NCBI GenBank assembly: GCA_016906335.1
Contig: JADEYG010000007.1
Span: 2,062,001 to 2,126,000 of the forward strand
DNA: 64,000 nt
Reading direction: 5' to 3'
DNA from: Novakomyces olei
Lineage: Eukaryota; Ascomycota; Novakomycetes; Novakomycetales; Novakomycetaceae
Of this stretch, positions 45,232 to 56,642 are shown piece by piece. The notes under the pieces are model-generated. The model saw nothing but the letters and a program-made list of their open reading frames with translations, was not told where the DNA came from and ran no database searches. Numbering within the stretch: position 1 is the first letter of the stretch; each line of letters opens with the position of its first letter. The translations under genes and the position numbers were made by a program.

Positions 45232-46179
45232 TCAGCTAGCGCCGTCATTGAGTGCGATACAGCATGTAGCTTTATGGTGGCCATTGTACTGCCGAATAGT
45301 CTCTCCTGAACTCAGCTCCCATAGACGGGCAACATGATCAGAAGAAGCCGTTACCAAGTAAGCCGAGTCCGCAGAAAAGGCACAGTCCCAGACCCATCGC
45401 TGGTGGCCCTGTAATTCCTTTTCCTGTTCAAATGCATAATTTTCCGTATTCCAAAGCCGCACGGTTGAATCGGCGGAGCAAGTAGCGAGGTGCTTGACGT
45501 CTGGCGACAGCACACAGCGAGTCAAATAAGTATCATGAGCCTTAAACTTTGTTACTGGCTGCAGTTTTGTGACATCACGCTGGTTAAACATACTCCATAC
45601 ATAGCAATTGCCCTTTTGCGTCCCCGCTACGAGCATTGACCCGTCAGAAGCCACAGAGAGAGAGCGGATAGCGGCATCTTCCTCTGGCACTAATTCGTGG
45701 GTGCACGCATTCTCTGCCAGATCCCATACTTTGACCGATCCATTCTGGTCACAGCTTAGCAGCTCTCCCTGGTTCGGGTGGATGACGACATCATTCACGG
45801 GCGCCCGATGATCGTATTTCCGCTGCAGTGTGGGAGCCCGTGTGTCCCATATCTTTACAGTCCCGTCTTCGCTGCAGGTCGCGAGCCATTTGCCATCGCA
45901 GTGGAACTGAACACCCGTGACATTATTACTATGGCCATCAAACGTCATTATTGGTGTAGTGCTGCCCGAGGGAACATCATACAGCTTCGCATTTGAGTGC
46001 GCTGCCGCCGCGAGGAACCGTTTGTCGTTTGAGATACATAGCCGATTCACTTGTGAATCAGGGTGCTGAATCGTGTGCGAGCAGATCCCACTAAGAGCTT
46101 CCCAGAAGCGAATTGTATGGTCATAGCCGGCCGTCACCAGCAGAACCGTATGCTGCTGGCTGCCCGAAGGCGACGGCAT
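45232..46179 (-). CDS. LST8: TOR complex subunit Lst8
   Basis: Seven-bladed WD40 protein shared by TORC1 and TORC2, binding the TOR kinase domain. Single exon, 315 residues, normal length. VTAGYDHTIRFWEALSGIC, IQHPDSQVNRLCIS, LYDVPSG, TFDGHSNNVTGVQF, LATCSEDGTVKIWD, VVIHPNQGELLSCDQNGSV, and LQGHQRWVWDCAFSADSAY are typical. The two 3' ends of NAA10 and LST8 are only 86 bp apart. It is divergent from PAL1. Confidence 0.97.
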   Translation of the reverse strand: MPSPSGSQQHTVLLVTAGYDHTIRFWEALSGICSHTIQHPDSQVNRLCISNDKRFLAAAAHSNAKLYDVPSGSTTPIMTFDGHSNNVTGVQFHCDGKWLATCSEDGTVKIWDTRAPTLQRKYDHRAPVNDVVIHPNQGELLSCDQNGSVKVWDLAENACTHELVPEEDAAIRSLSVASDGSMLVAGTQKGNCYVWSMFNQRDVTKLQPVTKFKAHDTYLTRCVLSPDVKHLATCSADSTVRLWNTENYAFEQEKELQGHQRWVWDCAFSADSAYLVTASSDHVARLWELSSGETIRQYNGHHKATCCIALNDGAS

Positions 46180-46970
46180 TGCTCTGTGACAGTTTGGGGT
46201 ATCTGATTATATACAGTGCAATCGTGACAGCAGCATTTTTTGAATATTTACGAATATTATACATCTAATTGTTCTAATTGTATTATACACTATGATACAC
46301 TATAATACACGAATAATACACAAATAATACACGCTGTAGTGTCCGCTAATACAAAGTAAATCACGGTAAAATCCAGCTAGAGTATATTACCTTAGTCGAC
46401 TAAAGTTGTACTTGTTGGGCTTTAGCTATTCAAGTTTTGCATTGATCAGATTACTGCAGCGACGCAGATTATGGGGCGCGACACGGACCACGAGCGTGAC
46501 TCTTTGCCTATTGAATGCGCTCTCGACGATGCATTCGCAATTGCTATTGTCTCGGCCAAATCGTGGATGGAATATTACGCAGCGCAATATTAGGACAAGA
46601 GACGCATTGCGCAGCGCCAAGACTAAATTGATAAAATAAAAAAGATTGTTCACGTCCACTTCCACGTAGTGTCTACGAGTATAGTACATTACTCGCCAGT
46701 AAACAAAGGTGTACAGTATCCATACAATCACCCGCGCCAATTCTACATATACCGATTAATTTATCAAGCAAAACAATCCTATTAAACAGGAAGAGACTGC
46801 TATTATACTGTCAATCATTACTCCGCCCGACGACTCGATACATATTACATAATACCGAATCCCACACAAGCGCTTCACCATTCCTCTGTATAAGCCACCG
46901 CTGCTTCCGGAAACGGACCGGCAACGACAAGATTGACGTCAGGGTTCATTCTATTTATATTCTTATATAA
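46180..46970. promoter_or_regulatory. Shared upstream region LST8/PAL1
   Basis: 791 bp between divergent ATGs with no gene recognised. TTATATAAATG abuts the PAL1 start codon. Short frames at 46406-46740 have no similarity. Confidence 0.45.
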
Positions 46971-47906
46971 ATGAATGAAACGGGGCCAATTGAACCAGTC
47001 AGCTATCATAACAAACCGACTCTGCAAAGCGCAATGTCGACGGCGACAGCGATGGCCAATACAGCACGCGAACAGCCGCCGCCTTATACTTCCGTGACGG
47101 ATCCGGTAGCGGATCCGTTTGCGGACGGCGGCTTTGCTCCCGAAAAGAAACTGCACCATTCAACATCGCAAAGGTCTTCGCGACACAAGAGTAGCAGCAG
47201 CGGCAGCAAAAAGCACAGCCATCGCCGCAGTGCCTCTGTTGATCCAATTGACCAGCTGGACGGTTCCTTCAACGGCAAGTATCATCACGATGGGCCCTTT
47301 GATGCGGCCACAATAGCACGCAATGCTCCACAGGTACCAAGAGACGCTCGGCCATTGGATGCAGTTCGTACGACAAACCAACTGGCTCTGGACGCGACAC
47401 CGGCCAGGTTTGTTCGAGATTCATTGCAGAACCATGTTCCCTTGCAGGGCGTAGGCAATGTTCCGCCCGGCGAGAGAGTGGATGGGACAGGGCCGCCTCT
47501 GGAGTATCAGGAGGAGAATATGCTAAAGGGCATGCGGAGGTGGAATGGGATCGAGTACCAAGACTCGGATATTAAAGCACATGGACCGCGCGATATTGAT
47601 GATGAGTTGGAGCGCAGAGCTTACGCCCGGCGTCTACGTAAAGAGCAGGGCAGAAACGTGGATCCGGACCAGTTTGGAACGGTGCAGTATGACGGAGACC
47701 ACGAGCTGGAGCCGCTCAATGGGAAAGCGGGTGCCAGTACAGCGACTGAGCATGTGGAGGCAGCAGAACCAGACTATAAATATGGGCCTACAAGCACGTT
47801 ACGGCCGGATAGTGGTGAAGCTGGCAACAGCCACTCGCGATCTAGCTCGACGGGCTCGAACAAGCTTGGCACGCTCAAGAAGAAACTGTCGCTGCACAGA
47901 AAGTAG
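46971..47906 (+). CDS. PAL1: Pal1 cell-morphology protein
   Basis: Membrane-associated endocytosis and cell-shape factor. Single exon, 311 residues. The Pal1 core is SVDPIDQLDGSFNGKYHHDG followed by PFDAATIARN (about residues 89-118). A Ser/His/Lys-rich segment comes before it (HKSSSSGSKKHSHRR). The C-terminus is basic and Ser-rich, ending LKKKLSLHRK. There are YQEENMLKGMRRWNGIEYQD and charged regions after the core. Otherwise disordered, as usual for the family. Confidence 0.88.
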   Translation: MNETGPIEPVSYHNKPTLQSAMSTATAMANTAREQPPPYTSVTDPVADPFADGGFAPEKKLHHSTSQRSSRHKSSSSGSKKHSHRRSASVDPIDQLDGSFNGKYHHDGPFDAATIARNAPQVPRDARPLDAVRTTNQLALDATPARFVRDSLQNHVPLQGVGNVPPGERVDGTGPPLEYQEENMLKGMRRWNGIEYQDSDIKAHGPRDIDDELERRAYARRLRKEQGRNVDPDQFGTVQYDGDHELEPLNGKAGASTATEHVEAAEPDYKYGPTSTLRPDSGEAGNSHSRSSSTGSNKLGTLKKKLSLHRK

Positions 47907-48481
47907 ACTCGCCTCGTTTTGCATAGATGAGAGGTGACGAGGGTTGCATGATGATGTACATGTGGGATTATTACTGCTCTGCTTTATGTTACGATCTGAT
48001 TATATGTCTGGTCTCATGTCGGTAATGTCTGGTCTCATGTCGGTACTTTTATTATAATTCATTACAAGATTGACGGATTATCATACTCGCAGATTATAAT
48101 TAATTTATATATTTTCATTAGTATGCTAGATTCAAAAAACTCTATCGTGTAAGTTTTAAACAGCATATTATTATAAATTATTATAAATTAATTATTATGA
48201 ACATTTATAAATTAATTATTTTAATTAATTATTATGAATTAATAGGAGCCAACGTCTAAAACAAATGTAATGTAAAAATATGGCAACAAAGTATAATGTA
48301 TACACTGTCTCGTAAAAGTACACGGGATATTGCAAATAATAATTTTAATAAATATAATGTATGGTCTAAATTATTGTAGTAACAACGCCTTACCACTCTG
48401 TAATCAGGCGAGGCAGAGTATTCAGAGCCAATCGCCAAACCTGGCGACTGAGTCTGGCGTGCCGGCACCATTACATAAGCA
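47907..48481. other. AT-rich intergenic, PAL1 to TOA2
   Basis: 575 bp. It contains a perfect 21-bp direct duplication at 48004-48045 (ATGTCTGGTCTCATGTCGGTA twice) and AT-rich DNA with ATTAATT repeats at 48160-48245. No gene. Confidence 0.6.
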
Positions 48482-48920
48482 ATGTCGTCGAATGCATACT
48501 ATGAGCTTTATCGCCGAAGCAGCTGTGGACTGGCTTTAACAGACGCGCTGGATGGTCTTATTGAAGAGGGCCGCATCACTCCGCAATTGGCCATCAAAGT
48601 TCTTTCACATGTAATGCGCTGCCATTCTGTTTGATCTTTGGTCTAATTTCTTTAGTTTGATCAGGCTATGAGCGATGCGCTAGAGCAGCAAGTACGTGCG
48701 CGCTTGACTTTTAAAGGCAGCTGTACTACTTATCGGCTGTGCGATGAGGTTTGGACGTTTGTTTTACGGGATGCCAGTTTTCGTATGGAGAACGATACTG
48801 TCAATACGGATCGTATAAAGATTGTAGCATGCAGCTCAAAGGTACTTTTTGTCGGTTTTTTTTATTATTATTTAAGGCTTTTTATTATTTTTTCCCTAGT
48901 TGCCAACGATCGTGTGCTAA
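48482..48920 (+). CDS. TOA2: Transcription factor TFIIA small (gamma) subunit
   Basis: General RNA polymerase II factor stabilising TBP on DNA. Exons 48482-48610, 48656-48841 and 48900-48920 give 111 residues. [72 protein letters not shown] and [14 protein letters not shown] match the family. The last exon (21 nt, LPTIVC) is inferred from an acceptor after a pyrimidine-rich run. The first intron is 45 bp with a TCTAAT branch. Confidence 0.93.
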
Positions 48921-49256
48921 TTAATTCAACAAAGCGGCCTGGTGAATGAGCAAGTGTACATAAAATATCACCGACACTCCAAACTATTCGGAAGGAGTCT
49001 GAATACTACAGTCGGACAAGAAAAAAAAATTCTGTCTTGCAAGACCGCTAGAATGCCTATTATGGAGGAAACGGCTGCAGGCATATCCTCTCTTCCCCAT
49101 ATTGAGTACTAATACTAATCACATGCAAAGATTATAAATTGCCTTGAAATCTACCATTTGTCAATTTCTAGGTCTATTATACAGGAAAAGAAGATTTTGA
49201 CCTTGCCTGTATTCTGGCCGTCTAATATCCATTCTTTTGTACAATAAAATACTAGC
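48921..49256. other. Convergent intergenic, TOA2/RRP4
   Basis: 336 bp, nothing recognised. Confidence 0.55.
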
Positions 49257-50438
49257 CTATTTGGCTATAGCTTCTGCCGCCAACTGTTGCTGAGCCTCGG
49301 GCGCCAGTAAATCGCCAGGATGAACAAACGTCTTGGATGCTTCGTAGACTGCTTTCAATGCAGTCTCGCTTACAGGAACCATCGCCTTTGAAAGAGCACG
49401 AAGGCAGTTTACCACTTTTACGATCTCCAGACGCACCCGCACATCTAAAGCCTCATTTGCGTCCGAGTAAAGGGCTAAAGAAGCCTGCTCTTCTAAGCGT
49501 GTAAACTCATTAGTTGCGATCGCAGAATTGTGTGCCATAACCCAAATGAATCCATTGACACCCAGAAACACATCCACTCCATTCTGCAATTCAAAAATGT
49601 GTGATTTAGACCGAACAACCAGGTAGGAGGGTACACGGAAAAACGTTCCATTTCGTAATTTCCCGTACTTTAAGGAACGTGTGTGGAGGGATACGGATCC
49701 GTCGCCATGCAAAGATTGGACTTCTGCAACGAGCAAGTCACGTTCCCGAAAAAATTGGCGCATTTGTAGTTCATCACTCTCTAATTTTCTACGCTGAATG
49801 CCCCCGGGTAAATTGATGGATGACAGAGCCAAACTCGCGTCTTGTGCCGCACCAATATCGACTTTCCACCGCTTTGCTTGTACCTTATTATTAGATTTTG
49901 AAATTGATGTTTATAGAAACAGATTGATAAAGACGTTTGACAAAAGATCAACATCTACATGAAAAGATACAAGCTTACTCCCGTGATCCGGCCAACAACT
50001 AAATCACCAATTTGCGGCGAGTACCGACCTTTAAGAGGCCGTACGGAGACAAGTTTATTCACTTTAGACACTAGACCCGCCACAGAGGCATAGACTCTTT
50101 CGCCGTCGTCAATAGTTCCATGACCCCTAATTGATTAGCAAATGAATGTAAAAAGAAAATGATCCAAAAGATTATGGCCAAAGGTACCGCATAAACTGTG
50201 GGTCACGCGTTATCGTTTGTCCCGGTGTCACTAATTGCCGAAGAGCACTTGGCGCTTTATCGTAAGTCTCTTCGTCATCGATAGCGATTGTGTCGAGCAA
50301 AGCTCGCGCATGTGAAGGCCGGTTGTCGTCATCTTCAGCCATTTCAAAATCGCCATCTTGATCGATCCAGACTGTAGTCGCCTCAGATGGATCAGCACGC
50401 CACGAGGAAACTGGCCGCGAGAATTCTATACTCGCCAT
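49257..50438 (-). CDS. RRP4: Exosome cap subunit Rrp4
   Basis: S1/KH cap protein of the RNA exosome. Exons 50438-50188, 50126-49979 and 49883-49257 give 341 residues. An acidic N-terminal part leads to LVTPGQTITRDPQFMRGHGT, then the S1 domain with VYASVAGLVSKVNKLVSVRP, YSPQIGDLVVGRITG/V, RWKVDIGAAQDASLALSSI, NLPGG and QFFRERDLLVAEVQS, and the KH region HIFELQNGVDVFLGVNGFIW. The start is the ATG at MASIEFSRP; an upstream in-frame TTG is ignored. Splice phases agree. Two AGGGTTT motifs lie 73-97 bp upstream. Confidence 0.93.
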
Positions 50439-50986
50439 TTGCAAAACAATAATTTGACAGAGGCCTCTATATTCCTAATCCAATGGCTATCTTCACGGTA
50501 GAACTTCTTTCTAGGGTTTACCCATACTAGGGTTTATGAAATCTTGCAATACTTGACTGATGATTTTATTTTCGAGGATTTATTTTTGAGGATTTGTTTT
50601 GTGTATTGAGTGATATGACCAAATTGAATGCGTAAATATTATGACTATTGTCTAAAATGTTAGCTATTCTATGCTTGCCGTCGCCATAGTCGGCTGTGGA
50701 CTTCCAGTCGTGCCCGTAAAATATGATTAGATTAATTATTAGGCATCATAAATAATCATTGTAATCTTTCTCTTACTCCTTGTCTAAAGAGTTCTATAAT
50801 TCAAATCATAATCGCTCCAAGAAAGGCAGAAAGACGAAAAATTAAACGAAAAGATATAATGAAGACCATGCGAAAAGAGCCATATCGGAAAACAGGTTAG
50901 TCTTATTTTCTTTTTCCTTCGGAAACCATAAAATAGGAATTTAGATATTAGACTAAAATAAAACCATACATTAATAATAAACCTAA
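50439..50986. promoter_or_regulatory. RRP4 upstream region with telobox-like AGGGTTT motifs
   Basis: CTAGGGTTTA at 50511-50520 and CTAGGGTTTAT at 50528-50537 precede RRP4. The remaining 450 bp up to the 3' end of the aminotransferase gene shows no gene. Confidence 0.45.
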
Positions 50987-52456
50987 TCACTCTCCGCCAA
51001 CCTGAAACTCGTCACGCACAGCGTGAGCAAACCTCTTGACGGCCTCGTCCATATCACCAAAAGACGCAGATACAAACGTGAGCCGAAAGTTCAGTGAAGG
51101 CGGAGCAGAGACTTCAGCGGCCTTGTCCGTCTTGAACCACGACCCACAGGCTACTAGAGATCCATACTTGATGGCCCTCTGGAAAATCTTTTCCTCTATA
51201 GTAGCAAAATCGGCATCCGATTTGTATTCAGGGTGCCGTTTGCCGTCCAGTTCGAGCCAGACAAACATGCCAGCTGCCGGTGATACCCACGATACAATTT
51301 CTCTGGGCACGTGAGCCTCCAGAGCACGCAGTAGATGGTTACGTCTGGAAGTATAAGCAGAACGGACATATATAATCCAGGAAGCAAAGCCTTCATGTCC
51401 CCAATAGTTGAAAAGCGCGTTCAAAATCGATTGGGCAAAGCCAGAAGGCGACTGAATTGATAATTCATTATAGCGATTAATACGCTCTATAAAGCGGGCG
51501 TTCGCTGTAATAAATCCTACACGTGACCCGGGAGCAATAACTTTGCTAAAAGAATCCATACGGACTACTCGTCCGTCAGTGTCCATCGACACAAACGAGG
51601 GAACAAGCGACTGCCTCAGCTCTGAAGCATTTTTTGGTTGAATCGAGTCATCTGCTGCGGAAGTCGCAGAGGTATAAGGCTCCATTTGCAAGAAATAATA
51701 AGGCTCGTCCTCAAGGATAATCAAATCGTGCTTACAAGACACTTTGTAAATATCACGTCGGCGCTGAGCGCTCATAGTGGTGCCCGTAGGATTTTGTCCC
51801 GAGGGAATGATGTAAAGCAAATGAGGCCGACGAGCTTGGCGAGCCGTCTCGTCCCACTCACTGAGGACACGATCCAGTGATTTCGGATCGACTCCTTCAT
51901 GATCCAGGGTCAAACCAAACACGTTGAGGCCTATTGCTTCTGGCGCCAAAATACTGGCGGGAAAAGTGTACTCCTCCACGAGTATCGAGTCTCCCGGGTT
52001 CCCGAGAGTACGCAAGACCGAGTCCATAGAGTTTGTACAGCCAACAGTCAGAATAACGGACCAGTCAGAGTAAGGCGGCTGATGGAAGTAGGCAGCGTGC
52101 TCTTTACAAAACTGAAGCAAAGGCTTCAACCCGGTAGCCTGTCCATATTGAAGAGCCACCTGGAGATCAAGGACAGGGTGCTGCGGATCTTTGTTTTTGC
52201 CGTGAACGACGACGGTAGTAGGCGACTCTTTAATTTCTTCAGGAGTAAATTGGTCTAGCGTGGCAACGCGAGCTTGTAGCTCTGCAAAAGGGAAATAGTC
52301 AGGATTTGGAAGTCCGCCTGAAAGTGCCAGCATGCCTGGTTTCATGAATAAAGCGGCCGCCTTCAGTGGCGAAGGACGCCGACGACGCGATTCTTCCGAT
52401 AAGTGGTGCGACAAGTCAAGAGCCGGTTTAAGCACATTCTCTCCGTCTGCTGTCAT
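50987..52456 (-). CDS. ARO8: Aromatic / 2-aminoadipate aminotransferase (Aro8 type)
   Basis: Class I PLP aminotransferase acting on phenylalanine, tyrosine, tryptophan or 2-aminoadipate. Single exon, 489 residues from MTADGEN (upstream codons start only with TTG). Landmarks: MLALSGGLPNPDYFPF, LQYGQATGLKPLL, ILTVGCTNSMDSVLRTL, YIIPSGQNPTGTTMS, ILEDEPYYFLQME, Schiff-base K305 in MDSFSKVIAPGSRVGFI, and MFVWLEL. Aro8 versus Aro9 cannot be told apart by eye. Confidence 0.92.
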   Translation of the reverse strand: MTADGENVLKPALDLSHHLSEESRRRRPSPLKAAALFMKPGMLALSGGLPNPDYFPFAELQARVATLDQFTPEEIKESPTTVVVHGKNKDPQHPVLDLQVALQYGQATGLKPLLQFCKEHAAYFHQPPYSDWSVILTVGCTNSMDSVLRTLGNPGDSILVEEYTFPASILAPEAIGLNVFGLTLDHEGVDPKSLDRVLSEWDETARQARRPHLLYIIPSGQNPTGTTMSAQRRRDIYKVSCKHDLIILEDEPYYFLQMEPYTSATSAADDSIQPKNASELRQSLVPSFVSMDTDGRVVRMDSFSKVIAPGSRVGFITANARFIERINRYNELSIQSPSGFAQSILNALFNYWGHEGFASWIIYVRSAYTSRRNHLLRALEAHVPREIVSWVSPAAGMFVWLELDGKRHPEYKSDADFATIEEKIFQRAIKYGSLVACGSWFKTDKAAEVSAPPSLNFRLTFVSASFGDMDEAVKRFAHAVRDEFQVGGE

Positions 52457-53227
52457 TTTCACGTGAAAAATAGAGAGCAAAGAGGTGTAATTCGTACTGG
52501 ACTGACAAAGCTTTAAAAGACAAACGGTTCACGCGCTTATTGCCTCGCCGTGAAGACACAATGGTTTATCGTTGGCACAATCAAGAATTGTGATAAAAAT
52601 ACGGGATATAGATTAGGGCGAGATAAGACGTGCACAATTACGCTCAATTCCAAGTAAAAAATTGGCGAATAATGTGAGCGCGAACGGAGATTTTATTTTT
52701 ATTCTTCTATTATTATATCGAATCGAAAAGTTTAGGGAACAACACTTCTTTACTTATAACGTCCGGCAAGCTGCTGCTACGATTACTTTTAGTACGAAGA
52801 GGCCAGGCTAGTTTCATCACGTGATTCGTCACGGATACTGAAATACGGGCGTTGCGAAACGCGGTACTGACCGAACGAATTGGTTTAATTGTAAAGACTT
52901 TGCTGACGTTTTATTCGTTTATATCGAATGCCTCATGCAGACAGAATTGGCATTTTCGTATTACGCAGGACTAGTTTATTCTCAATGGGTATGGGTATTA
53001 TTGTATGGCCGTCTCCTGCATGAAAGAATATTGCCTAGTATCCATATTATGATGCTTATAAAAACGATATCACACTCGTACATTGATAAACTCATGTATT
53101 GACATCAACAAGACATTTCTAAATACTAACTGGAAAACATGTAAAGCAACGCAGCAAAAAGAGTCCCAGCCTTCGCACGTAATAAGTCTCAAATAAGAAA
53201 AGGAACTAGCAAACAGGGAATTATCGG
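52457..53227. other. Intergenic, ARO8 start to HAP3 stop
   Basis: 771 bp; contains TCACGTGAT near 52817-52825, an E-box/CACGTG core. No gene recognised. Confidence 0.45.
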
Positions 53228-54114
<887 letters not shown>

Positions 54115-54769
54115 TGGGCGCTAATCACGCTAAATCGCGCTTACTATCTGCCCGTCGAGCGCACAGAATCGACCAACCCCAGTGACCGTAGATGAGATAA
54201 AGATGAAATAAAAATAAATAAAAGGAGCTCGCTGTTTACAGAGGAATAAACAGTTCGAGACTGCACGGCCGTCTTAATAAATTCGATAGCAAAATAAGCC
54301 TTGATCGAAGGATAAAAGCAAGCAGATACTTTTAAACTTTCGAGCGTCGATAATCGACAACAGTGCGACTGACGCAAACAGACGCGCGCGAGTATATTCG
54401 CAAAAAGGGACTTTGCAATCTAATTTGTGTATTAATTCAGTAAGGTATAATCTATTTTAGATCTCGACCGTATATTAGATTTATTGTTGTTTGCTTTATT
54501 TTATATATTGCGCACACCACAGTTCGCATCAATTATGCTCGCTGGCTTACTTGTTTTCACTTGCCTAAAAATAAAGTAATCTTATAGTCTGTCCTTGTAA
54601 CATCACTATTATGCTGACTTGACGCGCCAAGAAGTCGTTTCATGGGCACACACTCTCTCCTGGATTGCAATTTAATTTACAATAAATGCGCGCAAAATTA
54701 ATATTATCCAAGCCATTGATGTAGAGCTGCTCAAAAAAATTTCAAAATCTAGGCCAACAAGATCCAGTT
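54115..54769. other. Intergenic, HAP3 start to SCM3-like stop
   Basis: 655 bp, AT-rich, nothing recognised. Confidence 0.55.
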
Positions 54770-55660
54770 TCAGACAGAGAGCCGTGGCTTACACGGGGAT
54801 ACACCGGATATACATGCAAAACAGAATCCTCGTGAGCACACGTGATCCTGCGTACTTTTGTCCGCTGTATTGACACCAGGATCGTTGGCAATGGCCATAG
54901 TACTTTGCCCAGCAATTTTATTCGATTTTTGCCCATTACTGTTTCTAGTGCCGGGTTTCGTAGTATCTTCGGTAGGAGCGGTTGCACCGGCCTTCCTCCT
55001 TCCTGTAGCTTTCTTGTCTATAGGAGAACTGTTTTTGCTCTTGCTCCGATGAAAACCTTCGCCTTTAACTTTTCTAGTAAACTTTTCTGTCTCGCAAATG
55101 CCATTTATGCCATTCCTAGCCACAGCATTCGCTTCGATCGTGTCCCCCTCAGTGCCTTCAGTATTACTGAGGCCATTCGTGCTCTCACGCCTTGGCATAC
55201 TTGTCTTGCCAAGCGGCGAGTGCAGTTTCAACTTTACAGGCGTGACGGCTAAAAGCTCGTCCGCGTCTATATGTACTTGCTCGTTGCTGTCTTGCTCCTT
55301 TAGAATGCCATGCGGCCGACCTCGAGCCGGGTAGAGCACATCACTCCAACGGCCTCCTAGACTGCGAACATGGCCCCTGTCTACAACGATTTCACCTGTA
55401 ACGATATCCACTTCGTCCACACATTCATCGGACGCGTGACCGTATTTAGCATACAACCGGTTCAGCTTGTCTTCGAATCTTTGCGCTAACAAAGCGCGTT
55501 TACTATCCAACAAATCCGCTTCATTGTCGGTTTCGCGATCCGGTGTTGTATATGCGTAATATTCATCACCGCTTGCGCTCTCTGTCAAAGTCCAATTGCA
55601 CGCGTCAGACTCTCGCGAGTCGCGTATTGTACGACGACGCTTTGCCGACGAAGGGAACAT
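54770..55660 (-). CDS. SCM3-like (CENP-A chaperone) candidate
   Basis: Single exon, 296 residues. The recognisable part is LNRLYAKYGHASDECVDEVD followed by IVTGEIVVDRGHVRSL (about residues 66-101). Fungal Scm3/HJURP proteins have KYG-(N)-DE-(I/V)-D-(L)-x-TGEIV-x-(D/N)-GH at this place, so a centromeric histone chaperone is likely. The same short motif occurs in some other fungal proteins, hence the caution. The rest is disordered and basic: a Lys-rich central region and a C-terminus with several cysteines (CSRGFCFACISGVSPC). The start MFPSSAKRRR is the first ATG. It shares a 206-bp promoter with EMC4. Confidence 0.6.
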   Translation of the reverse strand: MFPSSAKRRRTIRDSRESDACNWTLTESASGDEYYAYTTPDRETDNEADLLDSKRALLAQRFEDKLNRLYAKYGHASDECVDEVDIVTGEIVVDRGHVRSLGGRWSDVLYPARGRPHGILKEQDSNEQVHIDADELLAVTPVKLKLHSPLGKTSMPRRESTNGLSNTEGTEGDTIEANAVARNGINGICETEKFTRKVKGEGFHRSKSKNSSPIDKKATGRRKAGATAPTEDTTKPGTRNSNGQKSNKIAGQSTMAIANDPGVNTADKSTQDHVCSRGFCFACISGVSPCKPRLSV

Positions 55661-55669
55661 TAGTAAACG

Positions 55670-55832
55670 AATAAATATAAATATAGATATAAATATAAAT
55701 ATAAATATAAATATAAATATATATAAATATAAATATAAATATAAATATAAATATAAATATAAATATAAATATAAATATAAATATAAATATAAATATAAAT
55801 ATAAATATAAATATAAATATAAATATAAATAA
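55670..55832. repeat. (ATAAAT)n hexamer array in the SCM3-like/EMC4 promoter
   Basis: About 27 tandem copies of a 6-bp AT-only unit with one irregular ATATAT, filling about 80% of the 206 bp between the two ATGs. Confidence 0.97.
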
Positions 55833-55866
55833 TATAATTAATGAATAATAAATCAGTCCCGCAGCA

Positions 55867-56421
55867 ATGACAAACGAATGGTTCGAAACGTACTCACAGC
55901 CTGATCGAGCGGGAAAGGCCGTCGCGAATAATATAGCATTGCCAGCGCCACCCGGATTTCGTCAGGCTCCTGCCAAAAATGCAGGCAAAAAATCTGCCGC
56001 AGGAAGCAGCACTAGCAGCAATGTCGCAATAAGTCAAACAGAGCGTGAAGATATAATGGTAAAGAAAGCTTGGGAGGTTGCCATCGCCCCAGCCAAGCAA
56101 CTGCCAATGACGGCAGTTATGATGTATATGTCGGGGAACAGCTTACAAGTTTTCTCTGTGATTATGACAGGAATGGCCTTGGTGACGCCGATAAAGGCAT
56201 TGTCACAGCTTTTACAGGGCCAAGTATTTAATACACTGGAGACTAAAGGCACTTATTCCCGTCTGCAAATGCCTAAGCTTGTGTTTTTAGCACTCCAAAT
56301 TCTTGCTGTTTTACTGGGAATTTTGAAAATGCAGTGGATGGGCTTGTTGCCGACTACGAGGAGCGATTGGTTGGCATGGGAGCCACGTCAGCAGCCAGAA
56401 TACCTTGTGCAATGGCGGTAG
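55867..56421 (+). CDS. EMC4: ER membrane complex subunit Emc4
   Basis: Part of the EMC insertase for tail-anchored and multi-pass proteins. Single exon, 184 residues, family length. LPAPPGF, then KKAWEVAIAPAKQLPMTAVM, MYMSGNSLQVFSVIMTGMAL and a second helix LVFLALQILAVLLGILKM match. The TTRSDWLAW end is typical too. N-terminal 60 residues are polar and Ser/Ala-rich. Confidence 0.95.
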   Translation: MTNEWFETYSQPDRAGKAVANNIALPAPPGFRQAPAKNAGKKSAAGSSTSSNVAISQTEREDIMVKKAWEVAIAPAKQLPMTAVMMYMSGNSLQVFSVIMTGMALVTPIKALSQLLQGQVFNTLETKGTYSRLQMPKLVFLALQILAVLLGILKMQWMGLLPTTRSDWLAWEPRQQPEYLVQWR

Positions 56422-56642
56422 CATAATTGTGAAAAAAATATAAAGTCAAATCGGACGCATTCAAGTGTAAAAAGAGCGTGACCATTGAACCTGTACGGCT
56501 TTAGCCACCAAGGGAATGGATTGGCAAGAAGTTGGAGAGATCTAGATTTAATATACGCTTCTCTTTTACATATTTATAGATTTCGTCAGTGCGAATATAA
56601 ACGGCTTTGAACGCGGTGTAATGCAAAAGTGTATTGATAGAT

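Noticed and set aside
45232-46179. LST8 as a Gbeta or Raptor-like WD protein
   Set aside because: The whole seven-blade sequence and the YDHTIRFWEALSGIC start fit Lst8 specifically.
46406-46740. Small membrane-protein frames on both strands
   Set aside because: Overlapping frames on both strands, no similarity, and they lie in the LST8/PAL1 promoter.
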